64,000 nt of DNA from Chryseobacterium sp. 18061 (lineage in GTDB: Bacteria; Pseudomonadota; Gammaproteobacteria; Enterobacterales; Enterobacteriaceae): positions 372,001 through 436,000 of the forward strand of contig CACSKA010000003.1 of NCBI GenBank assembly GCA_902706205.1. The letters run 5' to 3'. A program made the translations under genes and the position numbers. The stretch's first letter is position 1. Each line of letters opens with the position of its first letter. Positions 12,994 through 23,975 of this stretch are shown piece after piece. The notes beneath the pieces are model-generated. The model was not told the origin of the DNA and ran no database searches. It saw only the letters and a list, made by a program, of their open reading frames with translations.

Positions 12994-13632
12994 GTGTTTG
13001 CGGATTTTGGTGTACTGAATTACTGGACTTACCTGGTTGGCGCGATATTTATCATTCTGGTGCCAGGGCCTAATACCTTTTTTGTGCTTAAAACCGGGGC
13101 CGCTTACGGTATCCGCACTGGCTATCTGGCCGCGCTGGCGGTGTTTATCGGCGATGCGGTGCTGATGTTCCTCTCCTATGCGGGCGTCGCCACGCTGATT
13201 AAAACCACCCCGGTGCTGTTTAACATCGTCCGTTATTTGGGCGCGCTGTATCTGCTATATCTCGGGCTGAAAATGCTGTGGGCAGTTATCAAACAGAAGG
13301 GTGGCGAGCACACGCACACCGCTGACCAGCGCAGCACTATTTTCAAACGCGCGCTGACGTTGAGCCTGACTAACCCGAAAGCGATTCTGTTCTACGTCTC
13401 TTTCTTCGTGCAGTTCATCGACGTGAACTCCACTACGCCGGGTCTGGCATTCCTGATCCTCGGTGTTACGCTGGAAATCGTCAGCTTTGCCTATCTCAGC
13501 TTCCTGATTGTCTCCGGTTCGCTGGTGACCCGTTTCGTCGGCAGCCGTAAAAAGCTGGTGAAGATTGGCAACAGCCTGATTGGCTTGGTGTTCGTCGGTT
13601 TTGCCGCACGACTGGCATCGTTACAGTCTTAA
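12994..13632 (+). CDS. leuE: LeuE, leucine exporter (LysE/RhtB family)
   Basis: Inner-membrane amino-acid exporter of the LysE/RhtB family. The family motif [13 protein letters not shown] is near residue 20, and [11 protein letters not shown] and the ending [10 protein letters not shown] match E. coli LeuE (212 residues, same length). Six hydrophobic segments are visible. The start is GTG at 12994, with AAGGGA eight bases upstream; no in-frame ATG fits. In E. coli leuE lies elsewhere, so this is a local rearrangement relative to E. coli. Confidence 0.92.
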   Translation: MFADFGVLNYWTYLVGAIFIILVPGPNTFFVLKTGAAYGIRTGYLAALAVFIGDAVLMFLSYAGVATLIKTTPVLFNIVRYLGALYLLYLGLKMLWAVIKQKGGEHTHTADQRSTIFKRALTLSLTNPKAILFYVSFFVQFIDVNSTTPGLAFLILGVTLEIVSFAYLSFLIVSGSLVTRFVGSRKKLVKIGNSLIGLVFVGFAARLASLQS

Positions 13633-13748
13633 AATTATCGGCAATATGACCACATGTAAAATCACGTCTCCGGGCGTGGTTTCTTATTCCCGACGCCCAT
13701 CAATAAAGTATGAACTGCAGTTGGCGACAGGGGTTATACGTGTTTTAG

Positions 13749-13773
13749 AACCTCACTTTTGTGGGGTTTTTGC
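13749..13773 (+). terminator. Intrinsic terminator between leuE and the lipoprotein gene
   Basis: AACCTCAC pairs with GTGGGGTT around a four-T loop and is followed by T5. It is 115 bp downstream of leuE, leaving an unexplained transcribed stretch (13633-13748) that also contains a GGGCGT/ACGCCC hairpin. Confidence 0.65.
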
Positions 13774-13820
13774 TTTTTGTGAGTGGGTTGGTTAGCATTC
13801 CTCATCAAAAGGGGAAACTA

Positions 13821-14048
13821 ATGAAAAAAGCAATCTTAGCCATATCCGTAATTCTCATCGCTGGATGTACATCTAAGTCTGAACAAAACCCAGAACCTGG
13901 CCTCTCAAATCCTGCTTCTATTTACTGCATCAAGCAGGGCGGCAAATTGAGCATTGTTAACTCTGGCAATGGCGAAGTTGGCTACTGCAATCTGCCTAAT
14001 AAAGAGCGGGTAGAGGAGTGGGAGCTATATCGCCGAATGGGACATTGA
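13821..14048 (+). CDS. Small DUF333-family lipoprotein
   Basis: A 75-residue lipoprotein: signal peptide MKKAILAISVILIAGC with lipobox IAGC, so the mature protein begins with Cys16. The rest (NPASIYCIKQGG ... GEVGYCNLPN ... EEWELYRR) is the DUF333 domain, with two conserved cysteines; E. coli YoaF is a relative. AAGGGG lies seven bases before the ATG. Residue +2 is Thr, not Asp, so outer-membrane sorting is expected. Function unknown. Confidence 0.85.
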   Translation: MKKAILAISVILIAGCTSKSEQNPEPGLSNPASIYCIKQGGKLSIVNSGNGEVGYCNLPNKERVEEWELYRRMGH

Positions 14049-14183
14049 TATTATTTTACCTAACGAATTGTTTATAAATAAACAGTCCATTTACACGCGA
14101 CTTGAAAATCCAGCATTTAAAGCTAAATTTAAGTTGTGCTTTTGTTGCATCTTTGCGGCGAATTTAACCTCAGGGAGCGTGTT

Positions 14184-14708
14184 ATGGATTTTTTAAAGAG
14201 AACCAAAGCTGAAGCGCGAAACTATGGCGTCGCATTATGGGCCGGTTTTTTAGGTGGAAACTTATCGAGTTTCGTAAAGTGGGGGACAGAAAATCCTATG
14301 CCTCCACGGACTGCAGACAGAGCTATCCCACCGGCAGAAATGCTTCAGGACGTTGGGTTTCAGGTGAATGAAATGATCTATCACTATTCCGGTCACGTCG
14401 TGAACTGGGGAGTGGCAGGTATCCATCATATGTTCTCTATCGTTTTTGCTATGTTTTATTGCCTCGTTGCAGAAGTATTCCCGGCAATTAAACTATGGCA
14501 GGGCGCTGCTTTTGCCATACTCGTTACCATTGGGTTTCATGGTGTAATGTTGCCAGTATTTCATTGGGCTCCGCCATTATGGCAATTGCCTTTTGATGAG
14601 CTTCTCTCGGAGACGCTCGGGCATATCCTTTGGATGTGGGCAATTGAGATTGTTCGACGTGACATCCGTAATCGAATAACGAAAAAACCAGATCCCGAGT
14701 TTCAGTGA
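14184..14708 (+). CDS. YagU-family inner-membrane protein (DUF1440)
   Basis: A 174-residue membrane protein resembling E. coli YagU, an inner-membrane protein with a reported effect on acid resistance. Shared features include FVKWG, PPR, the HIMFSIVFA-type segment, VAEVFPAIKLWQG and the C-terminal IEIVRRDIRNRIT ending. About three or four hydrophobic segments are visible. The ATG at 14184 follows GGGAG; an in-frame ATG at 14136 lacks a ribosome-binding site. The N-terminal loop is shorter than in YagU (204 residues). A terminator follows. Confidence 0.8.
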   Translation: MDFLKRTKAEARNYGVALWAGFLGGNLSSFVKWGTENPMPPRTADRAIPPAEMLQDVGFQVNEMIYHYSGHVVNWGVAGIHHMFSIVFAMFYCLVAEVFPAIKLWQGAAFAILVTIGFHGVMLPVFHWAPPLWQLPFDELLSETLGHILWMWAIEIVRRDIRNRITKKPDPEFQ

Positions 14709-14750
14709 TTAGCTGTTAATCACCGTAATACTTATGAGATCATTCTATAA

Positions 14751-14775
14751 GGGCTCGCTTTGGCGAGCCTTTTTT
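14751..14775 (+). terminator. Intrinsic terminator after the YagU-like gene
   Basis: GGCTCGC pairs with GCGAGCC around a four-base loop and is followed by T6. Confidence 0.85.
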
Positions 14776-14955
14776 ATGCGTTTTTTGATGCAGGCACCCA
14801 ATTCCCGCGCCGCTATTGGGTTGTGTATGCTGAACGGGAGTCCGCGGTTGATAAATCGCGTCGGTAGCAGGTATTCAATGAAGCGCTTTTTTCTTGATTC
14901 GTTTCATAATACCACCAATAACCTTGCACTTTAGGAGGATACTTGTGGACGAGGG

Positions 14956-15174
14956 ATGCCCAAAAATCTAAAAATAAACAATAAGAAGATTGAATTTGGT
15001 GGGCATATGAACTGGTTGTATTACCTCGAGCATTGGTGGCGGGTTGTGAAGTTTGAAGAGAATAAGGTATTCATTCTTTTTCCAGAATTCGGAGCGTCTT
15101 CTCTGATGGTCTCAGAGTTGACGCTGCGCAATATTATGAAGTCCTACTGGGGCTTTAAATCTACACGTGTTTAA
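14956..15174 (+). CDS. Hypothetical small protein
   Basis: A 72-codon frame encoding a basic, Trp/Tyr-containing protein ([10 protein letters not shown] near residue 19). I recognise no family. AGGAGG at about 14933-14938 is too far from this ATG and would better serve a GTG at 14945 that is followed by a stop after eight codons; an internal ATG at 15007 is another possible start. The gene ends against the convergent outer-membrane gene with a 4-bp overlap. Treat it as possible rather than established. Confidence 0.35.
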   Translation: MPKNLKINNKKIEFGGHMNWLYYLEHWWRVVKFEENKVFILFPEFGASSLMVSELTLRNIMKSYWGFKSTRV

Positions 15175-15962
15175 TTGAGGAACTGGAGATTTAAACCGAA
15201 GAAAATCTGCCAGCGAGGTTGGCCTGGACCGTGGTCTGCAACCGAACCTTGAGGCTCAACAAATACGTTGTAGACGGTTTTCTCCTGTTTGATGACCTGT
15301 CCAATACCTACTCCCAGAGGAACACTGTAGCTATCATTCTGGAAGTTGTAGACCCAAATAGGTGCTGCTCTTAGGTAAGTACCGCCGCCTAACTGATAGA
15401 ATAAAAATGGCTGAAATGTGCCAAGATTTACGTCGCTGCGGTCATCTTCTCCCGCAAAACTGTGTTGCCATGAAGCCAAATAACCGTACTGGAATTTTGG
15501 CGAACTAGCATTGAAAAGAACGTTGACCAGACCAGCGGACCACTTTTCGGTCCCGAGAGCATTTTCAGTTGCTGTTGGGGCCGTGATTTGTGGGCCAAAA
15601 CCAAAACTCACCGCGGGATTTCCGGTATCAATGAGCCATGAGGCAAATAAATTGAGATCGCCTAAACCTGTTTTATGTCCGCCTGATGGCGCGACAGGAT
15701 AGGTATTAACGGGTAATGAACCGCGTAACAGCCACTTGCTATCGCCTAATGAAAAAGGCTGTGCATAACGGAACCAGAATTGATTCGCATCTTTGTCAGT
15801 ACCGCTGACATCTCCGATGTAATAGTTTTGCATATTAAATGCAGTCATATTCGCCAGAGGATTATTGGCTTGTGCCGCATCGGGGGCATGATCTTCAGCC
15901 GCAGAAACATAAGCTGAGGCAAGGCATAAAATACAAGGCAAAATTGTGTGTCGAATCCGCAT
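15171..15962 (-). CDS. Putative outer-membrane beta-barrel protein
   Basis: A 263-residue secreted protein with signal peptide [21 protein letters not shown]. The mature part alternates hydrophobic and polar residues as in a beta-barrel and contains phrases such as [22 protein letters not shown] and [12 protein letters not shown], which I associate with transporter-like outer-membrane proteins often mislabelled neuromedin U. The start at 15962 is preceded by AGGTG; an upstream in-frame ATG at 16103 would bury the signal peptide. The substrate is unknown. Confidence 0.7.
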   Translation of the reverse strand: MRIRHTILPCILCLASAYVSAAEDHAPDAAQANNPLANMTAFNMQNYYIGDVSGTDKDANQFWFRYAQPFSLGDSKWLLRGSLPVNTYPVAPSGGHKTGLGDLNLFASWLIDTGNPAVSFGFGPQITAPTATENALGTEKWSAGLVNVLFNASSPKFQYGYLASWQHSFAGEDDRSDVNLGTFQPFLFYQLGGGTYLRAAPIWVYNFQNDSYSVPLGVGIGQVIKQEKTVYNVFVEPQGSVADHGPGQPRWQIFFGLNLQFLN

Positions 15963-16338
15963 ATGATCACCTGAAGTTACATCCCAGCGGCGCGGAAGCT
16001 GCCGGGAAATTATTTTATGGCGCAACGGTGTTGAACCAAAACTCAAATTTATCCATATAGTCCAGCGCACCCTCCAACGTCGAACTACTGCCGTAATCTT
16101 CACATCTGCTTGTTTTCAGAAATGTTTTTTAAATATAACCAAAGAGTTACATTTTTCCATGTAAGGACACATTTTATTTTTGGTTTCATTTTTTATCGAT
16201 TGATAAGCCTGTTATTGATAGTTAAAAACAATTAACGCACCCTGTTTCAAGTCACGAAATTGGCTTTGCCATTTCAATTAAGAGTTCAGATAACCTTATA
16301 AAAGTTAATGTATACAGACAGATGTTAAAAAAGTTACT
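15963..16338. other. Intergenic region upstream of frmR
   Basis: About 375 A/T-rich bases with no supported gene. It must carry the minus-strand promoter of the beta-barrel gene and the frmR promoter on the right. Confidence 0.5.
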
Positions 16339-16355
16339 ATACCCCCCTACAGTAT
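16339..16355 (+). promoter_or_regulatory. FrmR operator in the frmRA promoter
   Basis: ATACCCCCCTACAGTAT, a C-tract flanked by AT/TA half sites, is the type of operator bound by FrmR and other CsoR/RcnR-family repressors, and closely resembles the E. coli frmR promoter as I remember it. It lies 10 bp upstream of the frmR start. Confidence 0.82.
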
Positions 16356-16365
16356 AAGAGGGCCT

Positions 16366-17783
<1,418 letters not shown>

Positions 17784-17788
17784 TGCGC

Positions 17789-17817
17789 AAGCCAGCGGAG
17801 CCATTCCGCTGGCTTTT
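17789..17817 (+). terminator. Intrinsic terminator of frmRA
   Basis: AAGCCAGCGGA pairs with TCCGCTGGCTT around a 5-base loop and is followed by T4. Confidence 0.85.
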
Positions 17818-17941
17818 CCCCGCTTAATTTCCAAAGTGTGACCGATGTGGCGCTTTTACCCGTAAGCAATCTCCCCGCCAGGCCGATGACAATCTAACGG
17901 GCGTTTTGGTACGCCTCTTACAATAAGAGAGTCGATAAGCC

Positions 17942-19630
17942 ATGGACAAATCAGCCGCAGGGCAAAAGTCGCAAACAGTCAGTTTCTTACATCACATCCG
18001 TCTCGTTCCACTGTTCTCCTCCATTTTGGGCGGCATCCTGCTGCTGTTCGCATTAAGCTCGGGTCTTGCGGGCTATTTCCTGTTGCAGGCCGATAGAGAC
18101 CAGAGCGACGTCACGCAAGAGTTAGAAGTCCGAATGGGGCTCTCGAACAGCTCGAACCACCTGCGTACTGCGCGTATCAACCTGATCCACGCTGGGGCTG
18201 CTAGTCGTATTGCCGAGATGGATGATATGAAACGCAATATTTCCGAGGCTGAACTGCGAATCAAACAGTCACAGGAAGGGTTTAAGCAGTACGTGAGCCG
18301 TGAAGTGAAAACACCTGCGGACGAAGCGCTGGATGGCGAAATCAACGCCCGTTACAACGCTTATATCGACGGCATGAAGCCGATGCTGAAATATGCCAAA
18401 AACGGTATGTTTGAAGCGATCATTAACCATGAAAACGAGCACGCTCGCCTGCTGGATTCGGCCTATAACGATGTGCTGTTGAAAGCGATTAAAATCCGTA
18501 GCGACCGCGCGCGTCATCTCTCTGAATCGGCCCATAGCCGCACCCAGCTCGGCCTGGTCTTTATGGTCGGTGCGTTTGCGCTGGCGCTGGTGTTGACGCT
18601 GCTGACTTTCGTTGCGCTGCGCCGCACTGTTATCAACCCGCTTCGCCGTGCGCTGCATCGCATCGAACAGATTGCCGATGGCGATTTAACTCTGGCGGAT
18701 GAAGCCACCGGACGTAGTGAAATCGGCAAGCTGAGCCACGATTTGCAGAAAATGCAGCACGCGCTGTCGCAAACGGTCGGTACCGTACGTCAAGGTGCTG
18801 AGGAAATTTACCGCGGTACCAGCGAAATTTCGGCTGGTAACACCGATCTCTCATCCCGCACCGAGCAGCAGGCAGCGGCAATTGAAGAAACGGCAGCCAG
18901 CATGGAACAGCTGACTGCAACGGTGAAACAGAACGCCGACAACGCGCATCACGCCACCAAACTGGCGGAAGATGCCTCCGGGAAAGCCACTCGCGGCGGG
19001 CAGATTGTGTCGGGCGTAGTGTCGACGATGGGTAATATTTCCAGCAGCTCGAAGAAAATTTCTGAAATTACCGCCGTGATTAACAGCATCGCGTTCCAGA
19101 CCAATATTTTGGCGCTCAACGCGGCGGTAGAAGCAGCGCGCGCCGGTGAACAAGGACGCGGATTCGCCGTGGTTGCCAGCGAAGTGCGAACGCTGGCGAG
19201 CCGTAGCGCACAGGCGGCGAAAGAGATTGAAGGGTTGATCAGCGAATCCGTGACGCTGATTGAACGCGGATCTGGCGAAGTGGTTGCGGCAGGCAGCACC
19301 ATGAGTGAAATCGTTGATGCGGTGAAGCGCGTGACCGACATTATGCTGGAAATTGCGGCGGCGTCCGACGAACAGAGCCGTGGTATTTTGCAGGTCAGCC
19401 AGGCCATCACCGAAATGGATAACGTCACCCAGCAAAATGCCTCGCTGGTGGAAGAAGCGTCTGCGGCGGCAGGGTCACTGGAAGAGCAGGCCGCTCGCTT
19501 GACCGAGGCCGTGGGCGCGTTCCGCTTGCAGCACGCGGGCGTAGTACGTCAGCCGAAACCCACTTCCGGTCCGAACTATGTCCCGCAGCGTCCAGCGCTG
19601 GCGAGCGGGGATAACTGGGAAACGTTTTGA
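17942..19630 (+). CDS. trg: Trg-type methyl-accepting chemotaxis protein
   Basis: Transmembrane chemoreceptor. The N-terminal phrase FLHHIRLVPLF, the first helix (about 23-48), and ligand-domain stretches such as QADRDQ, AGAASRIAEM and PMLKYAKNGMFEAIINHE match E. coli Trg, which senses ribose and galactose through their binding proteins. A second helix (about 200-222), a HAMP domain and the highly conserved signalling tip (FQTNILALNAAVEAARAGEQ) follow. Length is 562 against 546 in E. coli. The last five residues are NWETF, the CheR/CheB tether that E. coli Trg lacks as I recall it. The gene stands alone and is followed by REP elements and a terminator. Confidence 0.88.
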   Translation: MDKSAAGQKSQTVSFLHHIRLVPLFSSILGGILLLFALSSGLAGYFLLQADRDQSDVTQELEVRMGLSNSSNHLRTARINLIHAGAASRIAEMDDMKRNISEAELRIKQSQEGFKQYVSREVKTPADEALDGEINARYNAYIDGMKPMLKYAKNGMFEAIINHENEHARLLDSAYNDVLLKAIKIRSDRARHLSESAHSRTQLGLVFMVGAFALALVLTLLTFVALRRTVINPLRRALHRIEQIADGDLTLADEATGRSEIGKLSHDLQKMQHALSQTVGTVRQGAEEIYRGTSEISAGNTDLSSRTEQQAAAIEETAASMEQLTATVKQNADNAHHATKLAEDASGKATRGGQIVSGVVSTMGNISSSSKKISEITAVINSIAFQTNILALNAAVEAARAGEQGRGFAVVASEVRTLASRSAQAAKEIEGLISESVTLIERGSGEVVAAGSTMSEIVDAVKRVTDIMLEIAAASDEQSRGILQVSQAITEMDNVTQQNASLVEEASAAAGSLEEQAARLTEAVGAFRLQHAGVVRQPKPTSGPNYVPQRPALASGDNWETF

Positions 19631-19640
19631 TTGTGCGAAA

Positions 19641-19716
19641 TGCCCGGAGGCTTCGCTTACTGGCCTACATTCGAATGTAATATCAGCGTAGGTCTGGCAA
19701 GCCTGCGCCGCCGGAC
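19641..19716. repeat. REP/BIME palindromic repeat pair
   Basis: Two inverted REP-like units (TGCCCGGAGGCTTCGCTTAC with GGCCTAC, and GTAGGTCTGGC...GCCGCCGGAC) face each other around a short spacer, the usual BIME layout between convergent genes. Confidence 0.75.
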
Positions 19717-19733
19717 ACAACAACGAATATAAA

Positions 19734-19757
19734 AAAGGGACCTTTTGGTCCCTTTTT
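19734..19757. terminator. Bidirectional terminator between trg and the PQQ dehydrogenase gene
   Basis: AAAGGGACC pairs with GGTCCCTTT around a TTTT loop, with A and T runs on the two sides so that it can serve both convergent genes. Confidence 0.85.
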
Positions 19758-19773
19758 CGTTACTGCATGAAGA

Positions 19774-22161
19774 TTATTCCTTGTCTGGCAGCGCGTAGGC
19801 GATGATGTAATCGCCACGGTCCGGAGACTGACGCGCGCCGCCCGCGTTAATGATGATGTACTGCTTCCCGGTTTTCGGTGACACGTAGGTCATAGGGCCG
19901 GACTGACTGCCCACCGGCAGACGGGATTTCCAGATTTCTTTTCCGTTCGCGGTATCGAACGCGCGGAGGTAGAAATCTTGCGTGCCCGCGAAGAACAGCA
20001 GACCAGACTGCGTTGACAGCGATGCTCCCAGCGTCGGCATCCCTATCGGGATCGGCAGGTGCATACGAATACCCAGCGGACCGGTGTCTTCTACCGTACC
20101 GACCGGAACCTGCCACACCAACTTGCCACTTTTCAGGTCAACGGCGGACATCGTGCCGAACGGTGGTTTCTGGCACGGAATGCCGAGCGGGGACAGGAAG
20201 CGTTCACGCATTGCGCCGAACGGCGTACCGTCCATCGGCACAATACCCATCTCGATGCCGCTGGCATTTTTCGCCACGTTGGCGCGCGGTACCATATAGT
20301 TCGCCAGGCCCAGACGCATATCGTTTACGAACATCAGGCCGTTGTTCGGATCCACCGACGCACTACCCCAGTTCATCCCGCCGAGCGAGCCTGGGAACTG
20401 CAGCGAACGGTCGAGGCCAGGGGGAGTGAAGACGCCCTGATGACGCATCTCTTTAAACTGAATGCGGCACAGCAGCAGGTCAATGGGTGTTGCGCCCCAC
20501 ATGTCGGACTCTTTCAGGGTTTGATTGCCGATCATCGGCATCCCTACAGAGTACGGCTGTGTTGGGGAATAACGTTCACCTTTTATATCCCCCGCAGGCA
20601 CCGGACGCTCCTCCACTTTGGCGACAGGTTTACCCGTTGCGCGGTTGAGCATAAAGATCATGCCCTGTTTGGAGGTTTGTACCAGGACTGGCGTACTGCC
20701 GCCTTTACCGTCTGGCAAATCGTACAGCAGAGGCTGCGAGGGCAGGTCAAAGTCCCAAAGGTCGTGATGGGTGGTTTGATAATGCCAGCGCACCTGACCG
20801 GTGGTTGCGTCAACGGCGACGATAGATGAGCTGTATTTATCGTCAAGCGCCGTGCGATGACCGCCGAAGAAGTCAGGGGTTGCGTTGCCGGTTGGCAGAT
20901 AAATCAGGTTCAGCTTCGCGTCATAAGACATCGCTGACCAGACGTTCGGCGTACCGCGGGTATAGGTTGTGCCTTCAGGCGGAACACCGGTCAGGTTCGG
21001 ATTGCCCGGATCCCACGCCCACGCCAGTTTGCCAGTGTGAACGTCATACGCGCGCACCACGCCCGGTGGTTCACCCGTCGAGAAGTTATCCGCGACGCGA
21101 CCGCCGACCACCACAACATTCCCGGCGACCAATGGAGTCGAGGTTTGCTGGTAGTAACCGGGTTTGATTTCGCCCATGCCAACGCTCAAATCCACCACAC
21201 CGTTCGTGCCAAAGTCTTCACAAACTTTGCCGGTGTCGGCGTTAATGGCGATTAGACGGGCGTCAGTGGTTGGCAAAAACAGGCGACGCGGGCAGGCAGC
21301 AGGCTGAGAATCTGCTGCTGGCGTTGCGTTAGCCGCAGGTGTTGCAGCGGCCTGATCGTAATAGCCGAGACCACGGCAGCGCTGCCAGTTTGGCGCAGTG
21401 GCTTTTGAATCATAGCGCCACTTCTCTTTGCCGGAGTCAACGTCCAGCGCCAACACTTTGCTGTAAGGCGTGCAGACAAACAGCGTGTCGCCCACTTGCA
21501 GCGGCGTATTCTGATCTTCCGCGCCGGAACCATTGCTCAGCGGAATGTCTCCAGTATGTGCGGTCCACGCTACCTGAAGCTGGCTGACGTTTTGTTTATT
21601 GATTTGATCAAGGGCGGCAAAGCGGTCGCCGTGGGTGGTATTGCCCCAGTGCTCCCAGTTTTTTTGCGCTTCGCCAGGTGCGACCGGTTTCACCGGAACG
21701 GGTTCGTCGGCAGTCACGAGCATTTGTGGACGGAACATGCCGCCTGCGCTGGCCAGTAAAATAACAACCAGCACCGCGGCGATGCCAAAGGCCGGTGCTT
21801 TACATGTGGCGGTCTGTTGGCCGAGGAAAGGCCAGAGCAGGATAGCCAGTAACGCCAGTACGCCGAAGGTGAACAGGCGTGAGAACAGCGGCCAGAACTC
21901 CCAGCCTGCATCGCTAATCGCCCAGACAATAGAAGCAATGAACAACACAGCATAAAGCACAAGACCGCTGCGACGGTTTTTAGCGATAAACCATGCTGAA
22001 ATCAGCATCACGATACCGGCGATGACGAAGTACAAGCTCCCGCCTACGCTCGCGAGTTTGGCTCCGAGGCCACCTACGGCGAGGCCGATCACGGTCATAA
22101 GCACCACTAAAAGCCACTGCAGGATCCGAGGTAATCCGCGTGGCGAACTGCCAGTTGCCAT
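19774..22161 (-). CDS. Membrane-bound PQQ-dependent dehydrogenase (glucose/quinate/shikimate family)
   Basis: Quinoprotein dehydrogenase that oxidises its substrate in the periplasm and passes electrons to ubiquinone. About five membrane helices fill residues 15-140; the rest is an eight-bladed propeller with tryptophan-docking repeats. The catalytic-site phrase HHDLWDFDLPSQP matches E. coli Gcd HHDLWDMDLPAQP, and the protein ends DYIIAYALPDKE. ATG at 22161 follows AAGGAG and gives 795 residues; upstream ATGs lack this. The propeller differs enough from Gcd that quinate or shikimate is as likely a substrate as glucose. PQQ supply is not visible here. It is divergent from an MHS-type transporter gene. 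Confidence 0.85.
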   Translation of the reverse strand: MATGSSPRGLPRILQWLLVVLMTVIGLAVGGLGAKLASVGGSLYFVIAGIVMLISAWFIAKNRRSGLVLYAVLFIASIVWAISDAGWEFWPLFSRLFTFGVLALLAILLWPFLGQQTATCKAPAFGIAAVLVVILLASAGGMFRPQMLVTADEPVPVKPVAPGEAQKNWEHWGNTTHGDRFAALDQINKQNVSQLQVAWTAHTGDIPLSNGSGAEDQNTPLQVGDTLFVCTPYSKVLALDVDSGKEKWRYDSKATAPNWQRCRGLGYYDQAAATPAANATPAADSQPAACPRRLFLPTTDARLIAINADTGKVCEDFGTNGVVDLSVGMGEIKPGYYQQTSTPLVAGNVVVVGGRVADNFSTGEPPGVVRAYDVHTGKLAWAWDPGNPNLTGVPPEGTTYTRGTPNVWSAMSYDAKLNLIYLPTGNATPDFFGGHRTALDDKYSSSIVAVDATTGQVRWHYQTTHHDLWDFDLPSQPLLYDLPDGKGGSTPVLVQTSKQGMIFMLNRATGKPVAKVEERPVPAGDIKGERYSPTQPYSVGMPMIGNQTLKESDMWGATPIDLLLCRIQFKEMRHQGVFTPPGLDRSLQFPGSLGGMNWGSASVDPNNGLMFVNDMRLGLANYMVPRANVAKNASGIEMGIVPMDGTPFGAMRERFLSPLGIPCQKPPFGTMSAVDLKSGKLVWQVPVGTVEDTGPLGIRMHLPIPIGMPTLGASLSTQSGLLFFAGTQDFYLRAFDTANGKEIWKSRLPVGSQSGPMTYVSPKTGKQYIIINAGGARQSPDRGDYIIAYALPDKE

Positions 22162-22564
22162 TTCTGTCTCCTTAACGACACCCATACACACATGTTATGA
22201 ACCATACGTAACGCTTAAATGCGAATGGGTTTTTGAATGAAGCAATAAATACCTTCAGAGAGGCGCAATAATCACTTTTATGAGTTTCATATGAACCATT
22301 TGGTGAATGGTGAGCATAATAGATCTGTTAAATTGCATTGCGCAATTGTTAATAAATAATTTCGCATTATTTGCTCAGCAGAGGCGTGGCCGAAAACGAG
22401 GATAGCCGATGAAAATTCTGCAGGGTCTAAACTGTGATCGGGACTGATAAATTCTTTGCCAGCGTCGATCAACATCACAATTCACGCCGTGAACGCTGGG
22501 CGTATTTTGCTCATCATGATTAAAACTATATCTATAATAGAAACAAAAAAGGCGATGATGAACG
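22162..22564. other. Divergent promoter region, PQQ dehydrogenase and MHS transporter
   Basis: A 400-bp A/T-rich spacer between two outward-facing genes; it must hold both promoters. I see no operator I can assign with confidence, and no regulator gene is adjacent. Confidence 0.5.
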
Positions 22565-23884
22565 ATGAACAGAACAGAGACGCTGCAGGCGGTATCGACC
22601 GCAGCTGAAATTCCAGTGTCGCGTAAGCTACGCAAGGTGCTGCTTGCCACCGGCGTGGGGCATTTCGTCGAATGGTTCGATTTCGGATTGTACGGCACGC
22701 TGGCGGCAATTATCGGTATGCAGTTTTTCCACGCCGACAGTCCGGGCGTGGCGCTGCTGTCATCGTTCGCTGTTTTTGGTGCCGGGTTTATCATGCGCCC
22801 ATTAGGTGGGCTGTATTTCGGTTCGCTCGGCGATCGGGTGGGGCGGCAGAAGGTACTGGCGACGGTGATTTTGCTGACCTCTGGTGCGACGTTTGTTATG
22901 GGCTTGTTGCCCACATTCCATCAGATTGGCGTCACGGCGACGGTGCTATTGGTGATTACCCGTTTGGTTCAGGGTTTTGCCGCGGGCGGTGAAAGCTCTG
23001 GCGCCACCACCTATCTGGCAGAGTATGCCCCGAACGAACGGCGCGGCTATTTTACCTGCTGGATAGACAACTTTGGCTTTATGGCTTTTGTCGCCGGTTC
23101 GGGGCTGGTATTTATGCTCACGGCATCGTTGGGCGAAAGCGCGATGAACGACTGGGGCTGGCGGATCCCGTTTCTGGTGGCCGGGCCACTGGGTTGGGTG
23201 GGGCTGTATCTGCGCCAGCATCTGGAGGATTCACCGGAATTCAAGGCCGTAGTGCAAAGCGGTAAAACCGAAAGCAAGCCGCTGCGGGCTGCGGTGACGA
23301 AAGCTTGGGGCGCGCTGCTGTTTTGCATGGGATTCGTGGTGCTCAAAGCGGTTGGGCACTGGACGCTACAAACCTTTATGCCGGGCTATCTCTCCACCGA
23401 ACTGCATTTCTCAAAGCTCAACGCTTACGCGATCACTACTATCGGCCTGTTTGGCATTGCGGTTCTGGTGCCGTTTATGGGCTGGCTTTCGGATAAATAC
23501 GGCCGCAAGCCGCTAATGCTGGCCGGATGCGCCGGGTTTATTCTGTTCAGCTACCCGGCGATGGTGGTTATGGCGCAGGGGAATATGCTTTCGGCGGTGC
23601 TGGCGATGTTGCTGCTCGGTGCGTTTATTGCCGCGTTTGATGGGGCGTGCAGCGCGGCCATGGCCGAGCTGTTCCCGACCAGCGTGCGCTACGGCGGTTT
23701 ATCCATCGCCTATAACTTTGCGGTGGCGTTCTTTGGCGGCATCACACCGTGGTTCTCGGTATGGCTGATTGGGGCCACCGGCGATCGGTTTTCTCCGGCG
23801 TATTACGTGATGGGTGCGGCATTGATCACCTTCCTTACCGTGCTGAAAGCCAAAGAAACCGCAGGAAAACCGCTTAAAAGATGA
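22565..23884 (+). CDS. MHS-family MFS transporter (KgtP/ShiA-like)
   Basis: A 439-residue, 12-helix major facilitator of the metabolite:H+ symporter group. N-terminal VGHFVEWFDFGLYGTLA is typical of that group, and the loop 2-3 motif FGSLGDRVGRQKVL and loop 8-9 GWLSDKYGRKPL are present. Substrates in the group include 2-oxoglutarate, shikimate, citrate and proline. The divergent PQQ dehydrogenase and the nearby pca genes make a hydroaromatic acid a reasonable guess, but this is inference. No plain terminator is visible. Confidence 0.83.
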   Translation: MNRTETLQAVSTAAEIPVSRKLRKVLLATGVGHFVEWFDFGLYGTLAAIIGMQFFHADSPGVALLSSFAVFGAGFIMRPLGGLYFGSLGDRVGRQKVLATVILLTSGATFVMGLLPTFHQIGVTATVLLVITRLVQGFAAGGESSGATTYLAEYAPNERRGYFTCWIDNFGFMAFVAGSGLVFMLTASLGESAMNDWGWRIPFLVAGPLGWVGLYLRQHLEDSPEFKAVVQSGKTESKPLRAAVTKAWGALLFCMGFVVLKAVGHWTLQTFMPGYLSTELHFSKLNAYAITTIGLFGIAVLVPFMGWLSDKYGRKPLMLAGCAGFILFSYPAMVVMAQGNMLSAVLAMLLLGAFIAAFDGACSAAMAELFPTSVRYGGLSIAYNFAVAFFGGITPWFSVWLIGATGDRFSPAYYVMGAALITFLTVLKAKETAGKPLKR

Positions 23885-23975
23885 GGTTTATATTCATACC
23901 AGTGTTGTTTTTGGTCAAAAAATAATCAAGACCAGGTGCTATACTGAATCGGTTTTCAACGTAAAAGAGGATGTC

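Noticed and set aside
14734..14934. 66-codon frame after the YagU-like gene
   Set aside because: It begins before and runs through the intrinsic terminator and has no ribosome-binding site.
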